Assembly (NCBI GenBank): GCA_030045215.1 | Contig: JASIBJ010000060.1 | Location: 1-18,025 of the forward strand | Direction of reading: 5' to 3' | Source: Streptosporangiaceae bacterium | GTDB lineage: Bacteria; Actinomycetota; Actinomycetes; Streptosporangiales; Streptosporangiaceae | Length of the DNA: 18,025 nt | Part shown: positions 1 to 5,667 of the stretch, one piece after another | Position numbering within the stretch: position 1 is the first letter of the stretch | Layout: each line of letters starts with the position of its first letter | Notes under the pieces: generated by a model | Database searches by the model: none | Told to the model about the DNA's origin: nothing | What the model saw: the letters and a program-made list of their open reading frames with translations, nothing else | Made by a program: the position numbers and the translations under genes

Positions 1-1347
1 CTCGAGCGGGCCGGGCTGGCGCCCGCTGGCGCGGGCGAGGCGGTCACGGCCGCGGCCAGGGCCGGTGACTATGACGTGGCGGCGATCGGCGCGCACGCCG
101 CTCCCGCCGGCAACCCGGTGCCCGCGCTGGTTCGCGCCCTGACCGGGCGGGTGCCCGAGTTCGCCGCGAGCGCCGTGCACTACGGAGCGACGAGCCAGGA
201 CATCATCGACACCGCCGTCATGCTGCTTGCCCGCGGCGTGATTGACCAGGTACTGGCCGACCTGCAGGCGAGCACGTCGGCCGCGGCCGGGCTCGCGGCC
301 GCGCACGCCCAGACGGTGCTGGCCGGGCGCACGCTGCTCCAGCAGGCAGTGCCGGTGACCTTCGGCCTGATCGCGGCCGGCTGGCTGACCGCGCTGGACG
401 ACGCCGGGCGTCAGCTCGAACGACTGGCCAAGCAGCGGCTCGCGGTCCAGCTGGGCGGCGCGGCCGGGACGCTGTCCGTGCTCGGCCTGGCCGGGCCGCA
501 GGTCGTGACGTTCTTCGCCGAAGAGCTCGGCCTGGCCGCGCCCGTGCTGCCCTGGCACACCGACCGGCTCCGCATCATCGAGCTTGCGGCAGCCCTGGCC
601 GGCTGCTGCGCGGCTGTCGGCAAGATCGCCAGGGATGTCACGCTGCTGGGCCAGTCCGAGATCGCCGAGGTCCGGGAGGGGGCCGCCCCGGCGCAGCCCG
701 GTGACGGCCCGTCCGCGGCCGGACGGATGGGTGGCCCGCGCGGCGGCTCTTCGGCGATGCCGCACAAGCGCAACCCGGTCGCAGCCGTGCTGGTGCTCGG
801 TTGCGCGAAGCGCGCGCCGATGCTGCTGGCAACGCTCGCCGCGGCGGGCGAGCAGGAGCTGCAGCGGGCGGCCGGGGCCTGGCACGCGGAGTGGGAACCG
901 GTCTGCGACCTGCTCCGCGTCACCGGCTCAGCCGCGGCCTGGACGGCCGAGATGCTGGCGGGGCTCGAAGTCGACGCGGACCGCATGCAGGCGAACCTGG
1001 CGGCGGCACATTCGCTGCCGATGGCCGAGCACGTGGCCGCAACCCTGATCCCGAGCCTCGGCCGGCTGCCGGCGCTGGAGCTAGTGGCGCAGGCCAGCCG
1101 CGAGGCAGCCAGCAGCGGGCAGGACCTGACGGCGGTCCTGCTCGCGACGCCGCGCTTCGCCGAGCAGCTCGCCGCCGCCGGCATCGGCGCCGACGAGCTG
1201 GCCGCCGCGGCCGACCCGCGGGCCAGTCTTGGCGCGGCCGAGCAGTTCGTGGCAGCTGCGCTCGCGGCGCACGACTCCCGGACGCGCGGAGCGCGGACGC
1301 ACGGAGGCCAGACGCACGGAGCCGGACGCACGGAGGCCGGACGGTGA
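1..1347 (+). CDS. pcaB: 3-carboxy-cis,cis-muconate cycloisomerase, 5' partial
   Basis: The reading frame is open from the first base, so the true start lies outside the window; the GTG at 76 is internal. 448 residues are visible, and by comparison with the family roughly 35-50 N-terminal residues are missing. The fumarase/aspartase superfamily signature GGSSAMPHKRNP lies at 742-777 and the helical core is intact. Within that superfamily the neighbours (pcaC, pcaH, pcaG, pcaD) point to the enzyme that lactonises 3-carboxy-cis,cis-muconate, the product of PcaHG, to 4-carboxymuconolactone in the cytoplasm. The last ~22 residues form a Thr/Arg/Gly/His-rich tail encoded by a degenerate 15-bp repeat and are not part of the family fold. 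Adenylosuccinate lyase is the main alternative, but the operon context argues against it. Confidence 0.9.
   Translation, partial: LERAGLAPAGAGEAVTAAARAGDYDVAAIGAHAAPAGNPVPALVRALTGRVPEFAASAVHYGATSQDIIDTAVMLLARGVIDQVLADLQASTSAAAGLAAAHAQTVLAGRTLLQQAVPVTFGLIAAGWLTALDDAGRQLERLAKQRLAVQLGGAAGTLSVLGLAGPQVVTFFAEELGLAAPVLPWHTDRLRIIELAAALAGCCAAVGKIARDVTLLGQSEIAEVREGAAPAQPGDGPSAAGRMGGPRGGSSAMPHKRNPVAAVLVLGCAKRAPMLLATLAAAGEQELQRAAGAWHAEWEPVCDLLRVTGSAAAWTAEMLAGLEVDADRMQANLAAAHSLPMAEHVAATLIPSLGRLPALELVAQASREAASSGQDLTAVLLATPRFAEQLAAAGIGADELAAAADPRASLGAAEQFVAAALAAHDSRTRGARTHGGQTHGAGRTEAGR
1280..1343 (+). repeat. degenerate 15-bp tandem repeat in the 3' end of pcaB
   Basis: About 4.4 units resembling GGACGCACGGAGGCC: 1280-1294 (diverged), 1295-1309, 1310-1323 (one base short), 1324-1338 (identical to the second unit), then GGACG. 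The 14-nt unit shifts the reading frame of the last copy, so the protein reads RTRGA, RTHGG, QTHGA and then GRTEAGR. The repeat ends at the TGATGA double stop. It looks like slippage growth of a non-conserved tail. Confidence 0.75.
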
Positions 1348-1385
1348 TGAAGGCAGCCAGATGAGGAAGAAAGGAACGGAGCCGA

Positions 1386-1826
1386 GTGAGCAGCGATGAG
1401 CAGCGACGTGAAGCCGGCCTGCGCGTCCGCCGGGCAGTGCTCGGCGATGAGCACGTCGACCGGGCGGTAGCCGGCACGACGGAGTTCACCGCGGCGTTTC
1501 AGGATCTGATCACCCGTTATGCCTGGGGCGACGTGTGGTCCAGGCCAGGGCTGTCGCGGGCCGAGCGGAGCATGATCACGCTGGCCGCCCTCGTCGCGCT
1601 GCGGCAGAGCGACGAGCTGGCCATGCACGTGCGCGCGGCGCTCAGGAACGGCGTCACGCGCGATCAGATCAGCGAGATCCTGCTGCACCTTTCCGTCTAC
1701 GCGGGTGTGCCCTCGGCCAATCACGCGTACAGCGTCGCGCAGGCGGTGCTAGCCGAAGAGGACGCTGGGCTCGCCGAGGAGGAGGCAGTGCGGGCCGGGG
1801 AACACGCGGGCAGCGGACCCGAGTGA
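1386..1826 (+). CDS. pcaC: 4-carboxymuconolactone decarboxylase
   Basis: This 146-residue cytoplasmic protein of the carboxymuconolactone decarboxylase/AhpD fold decarboxylates 4-carboxymuconolactone to beta-ketoadipate enol-lactone. It has the typical core SRAERSMITLAALVALR (57-73), then E77..H81 and GVTRDQISEILLH (89-101), ending in VYAGVPSANHA (104-114). A Glu/His pair stands where AhpD peroxidases carry CxxC, so this is the decarboxylase type. The start is GTG 1386, preceded by AAAGGAACGGAG. The final ~20 residues are an Ala/Glu-rich tail beyond the usual length. It lies 38 bp after pcaB. In Streptomyces and Rhodococcus this domain is often fused to PcaD as PcaL; here it is a separate gene. 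Confidence 0.93.
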   Translation: MSSDEQRREAGLRVRRAVLGDEHVDRAVAGTTEFTAAFQDLITRYAWGDVWSRPGLSRAERSMITLAALVALRQSDELAMHVRAALRNGVTRDQISEILLHLSVYAGVPSANHAYSVAQAVLAEEDAGLAEEEAVRAGEHAGSGPE

Positions 1827-1913
1827 AATTCGAGAATCGCACACCTGTGCACATGGCGGTCGTTATCGGTATGTTCCAATGAGGGCCCGCCGGCAGTTGC
1901 CCGAGGAGAGTTG
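1827..1913 (+). promoter_or_regulatory. pcaC-pcaH spacer with palindrome, possible operator or internal promoter
   Basis: This 87-bp spacer is the longest gap in the operon and is less GC-rich than its surroundings. It holds the inverted repeat GCACA-CC-TGTGC (1839-1850), overlapping the perfect palindrome TGTGCACA (1846-1853). A weak TATGTT (1870-1875) could be a -10 element, but I see no good -35. The Shine-Dalgarno GAGGAG of pcaH is at 1903-1908. A regulator site is possible but unproven. Confidence 0.25.
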
Positions 1914-2624
1914 ATGAGTGCTGAGACCTATGTCCGCGCGGCCGGGGTAAACCCGCCGCTCGACTACCCGGAGTACCGGTCGTCCGTCCTGAGGGCGCCC
2001 AAGCAGGCGCTCGTACGGCTGCCGCAGGGGCCGACCGAGACCACCGGGCCGCTGCTCGGCGCCGAACGCGTGACCGCCGCCGATGCCGACCTCACCACGC
2101 GGCACGCCGGCGAGCCGCTCGGGGAACGGATCATCGTCACCGGCCGGGTCCTGGACTCCGACGGCCGCCCGGTGCCTGACAGTCTGGTGGAGATCTGGCA
2201 GGCCAATGCGTCCGGCCGGTACGCCCACCACGTCGACGACCACCCTGCTCCGCTCGACCCCAACTTCGACGGCGCCGGCCGGTGCATGACCGACTCGCAG
2301 GGCCGGTACCGGTTCGTCACGATCAAGCCGGGCGCGTATCCGTGGCGCAATCACCTGAACGCCTGGCGACCCGCGCACATCCACTTCTCCCTGTTCGGCA
2401 CGGCGTTCACCCAGCGCCTGGTCACCCAGATGTACTTTCCTGGTGACCCGCTCTTCGCCCAGGACCCGATCTTCAACTCGATTCCTGACGCGGGTGCCCG
2501 GCAACGACTCATCGCCCGGTTTGACCTGGACACGACCGAGCCGGAGTGGGCGCTCGGCTTCCAGTGGGACATCGTGCTGCGCGGCCGGGACGCGACCGCG
2601 TTCGAGTCGGAGGAGGCCAAGTGA
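1914..2624 (+). CDS. pcaH: protocatechuate 3,4-dioxygenase, beta subunit
   Basis: The iron-bearing subunit of intradiol protocatechuate 3,4-dioxygenase, which with PcaG cleaves protocatechuate to 3-carboxy-cis,cis-muconate using O2. All four expected Fe(III) ligands are present by motif: Tyr103 in NASGRY, Tyr142 in KPGAYPWRN, and His155 and His157 in WRPAHIHFS. The conserved block DPLFAQDPIFNSI (178-190) is also intact. The protein has 236 residues from ATG 1914, the usual beta-subunit length. A TTG at 1911 is in frame, but ATG 1914 is better placed behind GAGGAG (1903-1908). The stop overlaps the pcaG start by 4 bp. Confidence 0.96.
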   Translation: MSAETYVRAAGVNPPLDYPEYRSSVLRAPKQALVRLPQGPTETTGPLLGAERVTAADADLTTRHAGEPLGERIIVTGRVLDSDGRPVPDSLVEIWQANASGRYAHHVDDHPAPLDPNFDGAGRCMTDSQGRYRFVTIKPGAYPWRNHLNAWRPAHIHFSLFGTAFTQRLVTQMYFPGDPLFAQDPIFNSIPDAGARQRLIARFDLDTTEPEWALGFQWDIVLRGRDATAFESEEAK

Positions 2625-3244
2625 CGCAGCCACCAGCAGCAGCACCGCTAGGCCTGACGCCGTCGCAGACGGTCGGGCCATTCCTGGCCATCGGCCTGCC
2701 CTGGCCGGACGGACCGGAGGCGGTGCCGGCAGGCACGCCTGGCGCGATCGTGATCTCCGGCCGCGTGCTTGACGGCGCGGGCGAGCCGGTGCCCGATGCC
2801 CTCGTCGAGACGTGGCAGGCCGCGCCCGACGGCAGCTTCGTCGGCCGGGCGCCAGCGCGTCCTGACGGCGACGGCAGCAGGGGCAGGAGCGGCACCGACA
2901 CCGGATTCCGCGGCTTCGGGCGGTCCGCGACAGATGCGCAGGGCCGGTGGCAGATCATCACGCTGCGACCCGGCCGGGTTCAGTCGCCTGATGGCGGACC
3001 GCAGGCGCCGCACCTGGACGTGTCCGTGTTCGCCCGCGGCCTGCTTGACCGGGTTGTCACCCGCATCTACCTGCCCGATGAGGAATCGGCGAATGCGGTC
3101 GACCCGGTGCTGACGTCGATCACCGATCCTGCCCGGCGGGCCACGCTGATCGCCAGGCCCGGTGACGGGCCGGGCCAATTCCGGTTCGACGTGCAGTTGC
3201 AGGGAACGGCAGGCGGTACCGAGACCATCTTCTTTGATGTCTGA
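2621..3244 (+). CDS. pcaG: protocatechuate 3,4-dioxygenase, alpha subunit
   Basis: The 207-residue alpha partner of PcaH. Family features run in order: LTPSQTVGPF near the N-terminus, the GRVLDGAGEPVPDALVETWQA strand region, FRGFGRSATDAQGRW, QAPHLDVSVFARGLLDRVVTRIYLPDE, and the terminal LQG...ETIFFDV. As expected for an alpha subunit, the Tyr/His iron ligands of PcaH are absent. Start GTG 2621 overlaps the pcaH stop (GTGA) and has GGAGGAGG at 2609-2616; an upstream in-frame extension to 2546 would overlap pcaH and is rejected. A Gly/Arg/Asp-rich loop precedes FRGFGR. The gene shares 8 bp with pcaD, so coupled translation of H, G and D is likely. Confidence 0.95.
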   Translation: MTQPPAAAPLGLTPSQTVGPFLAIGLPWPDGPEAVPAGTPGAIVISGRVLDGAGEPVPDALVETWQAAPDGSFVGRAPARPDGDGSRGRSGTDTGFRGFGRSATDAQGRWQIITLRPGRVQSPDGGPQAPHLDVSVFARGLLDRVVTRIYLPDEESANAVDPVLTSITDPARRATLIARPGDGPGQFRFDVQLQGTAGGTETIFFDV

Positions 3245-4034
3245 GCCCGGACCGCTGTCGCTCGCGGCGCGGATCGACGGGCCGCCCGGCGCGCCCGTGC
3301 TGGTGCTCGGCAACTCTCTCGGTACCAGCAGCGAGCTGTGGGAGCGACAACTCCCCGCGCTGGCGGGGCGGTTCCGGCTCGTCCGCTACGAGCACCCCGG
3401 CCACGGCCCGGCGGGCGGCTGGTTGTCCCCGGCTCCCGCCGGCCCCTACACGATCGCGATGCTGGGCGCCGGGGTGCTCGCGGCGCTCGACCGGTTCGGG
3501 GTTGGCCGTGCCCTCTACTGCGGGGTGTCACTGGGCGGCATGATCGGCATGTGGATGGCCGCGACGGCCCCGGATCGCATAGCCGGCCTCGCGCTGTGTT
3601 GCACGAGCGCGCACCTGCCCCCGGCGCAGATGTGGCGGCAGCGGGCGGCGACAGTCCGCGCTGACGGCTCCGGCGTGATTGCCGCCCAGGTGGTCGCTCG
3701 CTGGTTCACTCCGGAGTTCGCGGCTGCTGAGCCCGATGTCATCGCGGCGTTCGCGGCGGGCCTGGCGGCCACGCAGCCCGCCGGTTACGCGGGCTGTTGC
3801 GAGGCCATAGCGGCGATGGACCTGCGCCCGCTGCTCGGTGCGATCACGGCGCCCACGCTGGTCATCGCGGGCGCCGACGACCCGGCGACCCCGCCCTGGC
3901 ACGGCGCGCTCATCGCGGCCGGCATACCGGGAGCCCGGCTGAAGGTGATCAGGGGAGCTGCCCACCTCGCGAACGTCAGCCAGGCGGGCGAGGTGTCCCA
4001 CGCGGTAGTGCAGCATCTGTACCGGCTGACATGA
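3237..4034 (+). CDS. pcaD: beta-ketoadipate enol-lactone hydrolase
   Basis: A 265-residue alpha/beta-hydrolase that opens beta-ketoadipate enol-lactone to beta-ketoadipate. The nucleophile elbow GVSLGG places Ser98. The acid is Asp214 or Asp215 in IAGADDPATPP, and the base is His243 in GAAHLAN. The oxyanion-hole region LGNSLGTSSELW (24-35) and RYEHPGHG (50-57) are typical of PcaD. ATG 3237 was chosen because it overlaps the end of pcaG by 8 bp and gives the usual family length; there is no strong Shine-Dalgarno, which fits translational coupling. There is no fused PcaC domain, so this is not the PcaL form. Confidence 0.92.
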   Translation: MSEPGPLSLAARIDGPPGAPVLVLGNSLGTSSELWERQLPALAGRFRLVRYEHPGHGPAGGWLSPAPAGPYTIAMLGAGVLAALDRFGVGRALYCGVSLGGMIGMWMAATAPDRIAGLALCCTSAHLPPAQMWRQRAATVRADGSGVIAAQVVARWFTPEFAAAEPDVIAAFAAGLAATQPAGYAGCCEAIAAMDLRPLLGAITAPTLVIAGADDPATPPWHGALIAAGIPGARLKVIRGAAHLANVSQAGEVSHAVVQHLYRLT

Positions 4035-4041
4035 TGGCGAA

Positions 4042-5262
4042 GTGACCGATTCGTCCGAGCTGACGCTCGCCCCGGACTCAGGTCCGCGCGCGGTGCGTCA
4101 AGGCCGACGGCCGGTGATCGCCGGTCTCGGCATGACCGAGCTCGGCAAGGTCTACGGCCGGACTCCCGCGCAGTTCGCGGCGGAGGCGGTCAGGCTCGCG
4201 GTCGCAGACGCCGGGCTGACCCTGGCGGACGTGGACGGGCTCCTCACCTCCTCCGGAGTCACCGGGGGCGTCTCGATGGATCTGCAGCGTGATCTCGGCC
4301 TGACCGACCTGCGGCTGCTGACGCACATGCAGGCATACGGCTCCACCGCCGGCTCGATGGTGCAGTATGCGTCCCTGGCCGTCCAGTCGGGCATGGCCAG
4401 CGTCGTCGCCTGCGTATTCGCCGACAGCCCGCTGCGGCCGGAGCGCGGATCCAGTGCGATCTACGGCACCAGGCACGCCGGCACGGGGTGGTGGGGGCTG
4501 CTCGGCGCCAGCGGCGTCATCGGCGCGAACCCGATGTACGCGCTGGCCGCCCGCCGGCACATGGAGCGCTTCGGCACGACCAGCGAGCAGCTCGGTCACA
4601 TCGCCGTCGCGCAGAGAGCCTGGGCAGGGCTGAATCCGGCCGCCGAGATGCGCGAGCCGATCACGCTCGCTGACCACCAGGCGTCGAGGTGGATCGCCGA
4701 GCCTTTCCATCTGCTCGACTGCTGCCTGGTGTCCAACGGCGGCATCGCGGTCCTGGTGACATCCGCCGAGCGCGCGGCCGCGATGGCCCAGCCACCAGTG
4801 CACGTGCTCGGCTGGGCCCAGTGCCACCCCGGCCGCTACTTGCGCCGTGATCCCGACTTCGGCCTGGTGACGGGCGCCGCGGCCGGGGGCCAGGCGGCGC
4901 TGGCGATGGCCGGGGTCGGGCTCGCCGACGTTGACGTGGTGCAGCTCTATGACTGCTACACCTTCACCGTGCTGGTCACGCTCGAGGATTACGGATTCTG
5001 CCAGAAGGGCGAAGGCGGGCCGTTCGCCGCGAGCGGCGTGCTCGGTCCCGGCGGAAAGCTGATGCTCAACACCGGCGGCGGCCAGCTCTCCGGCTACTAC
5101 ATGTGGGGAATGACCCCGCTGTCGGAGGCGATCATCCAGGCCCGCGGGCATGGCGGGGACCGCCAGGCAACGTCGCATGACGTCGTTCTTGTTTCCGGGA
5201 ACGGTGGCGTCCTCGATCATCATGCGACGCTGGTACTCGGCGGCCCGGCGGCAGGCCCATGA
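4042..5262 (+). CDS. thiolase-fold lipid-transfer/aldolase-like protein, no thiolase active site
   Basis: This 406-residue protein has the SCP-x/lipid-transfer branch of the thiolase fold: VIAGLGMTELGKVYGR (25-40), YDCYTFTVLVTLEDYGFCQKGEGG (303-326) and LNTGGGQLSGYY (342-353). The residues that make a thiolase are missing. The N-terminal nucleophile region reads AYGSTAGS (98-105) without Cys, the GHPxG histidine motif is YYMWGMTP (352-359), and the C-terminal CxGGG is VSGNGG (384-389). Family knowledge: thiolase-fold proteins of this type paired with DUF35, such as Ltp2, can act as acyl-CoA retro-aldolases using tyrosines, and tyrosines occur at 303, 306, 352 and 353. GTG 4042 lies 7 bp after pcaD and the gene overlaps its DUF35 partner. 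A role on an aromatic side chain is inference. Confidence 0.82.
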   Translation: MTDSSELTLAPDSGPRAVRQGRRPVIAGLGMTELGKVYGRTPAQFAAEAVRLAVADAGLTLADVDGLLTSSGVTGGVSMDLQRDLGLTDLRLLTHMQAYGSTAGSMVQYASLAVQSGMASVVACVFADSPLRPERGSSAIYGTRHAGTGWWGLLGASGVIGANPMYALAARRHMERFGTTSEQLGHIAVAQRAWAGLNPAAEMREPITLADHQASRWIAEPFHLLDCCLVSNGGIAVLVTSAERAAAMAQPPVHVLGWAQCHPGRYLRRDPDFGLVTGAAAGGQAALAMAGVGLADVDVVQLYDCYTFTVLVTLEDYGFCQKGEGGPFAASGVLGPGGKLMLNTGGGQLSGYYMWGMTPLSEAIIQARGHGGDRQATSHDVVLVSGNGGVLDHHATLVLGGPAAGP

Positions 5263-5648
5263 CGGTCGGGCCGGTTGACCGCGATCAGGCGACCGCCGAA
5301 TTCTTTGATGCGGCGGCGGATGGCCGGTTCTTGCTGCGGCGCTGCCCGCACGGTCACCACAGCGAGCCCGCGGCGGCGCAGTGCACCACCTGCGCCAGCA
5401 CGCGGCTGGCATGGGTGGCAGCCGAGGGCGGCGCATCGCTCGTGAGCTGGACCGTCGCCTGGAGCAAGCCGCGGCCGGACGGCGAACAGATCGCGACCGT
5501 GCTGGTGATCGCCGAGTTCGACGAGGGCCCGTGGTGGTGGTCACGCCTCGAGGGCGCTGACCCGGCCCGGCTGGCCGTCGGCACCCGTCTGAAGATCGCG
5601 TTCCGGGATGGCGGCGAAGCTGTCCCGGTCTTCGAGCTGGCCGACTAG
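5259..5648 (+). CDS. zinc-ribbon/OB-fold (DUF35) protein, partner of the thiolase-fold protein
   Basis: A 129-residue protein with the ChsH2/DUF35 layout: an N-terminal helix (TAEFFDAAADGRFLLRRC), a rubredoxin-like zinc ribbon with Cys29, His31/His33, Cys42 and Cys45, and then an OB-fold beta domain containing SLVSWTVAWSKP and the end AFRDGGEAVPVFEL. One usual Cys position is occupied by His (CPHGH), so metal binding may be Cys3His. It overlaps the upstream stop by ATGA, the arrangement seen for Ltp2-type aldolases and other acyl-CoA enzymes that need a DUF35 partner for activity or solubility. It is the last gene of the operon and converges on the E1 gene 19 bp away. Confidence 0.85.
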   Translation: MTVGPVDRDQATAEFFDAAADGRFLLRRCPHGHHSEPAAAQCTTCASTRLAWVAAEGGASLVSWTVAWSKPRPDGEQIATVLVIAEFDEGPWWWSRLEGADPARLAVGTRLKIAFRDGGEAVPVFELAD

Positions 5649-5667
5649 CGACCCGGCCAGGCCGCGG

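Noticed and set aside
1..6. XhoI site at the first base, suggesting a cloning junction
   Set aside because: The pcaB reading frame runs through it naturally (Leu-Glu) and no vector sequence is seen.
411..1724. 437-codon minus-strand open frame opposite pcaB and pcaC
   Set aside because: Ser/Ala/Arg-rich shadow frame with no motif; it spans two well-supported plus-strand genes.
4042..5262. Annotation of the thiolase-fold gene as PcaF (beta-ketoadipyl-CoA thiolase)
   Set aside because: Neither catalytic Cys nor the GHP histidine motif is present, and the sequence belongs to the lipid-transfer/SCP-x-like branch.
4078..5544. Long minus-strand open frame opposite the thiolase-fold and DUF35 genes
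   Set aside because: It shows no family motif, is low-complexity Arg/Gly/Ala-rich, and lies opposite strongly supported genes; such antisense frames are common at very high GC.
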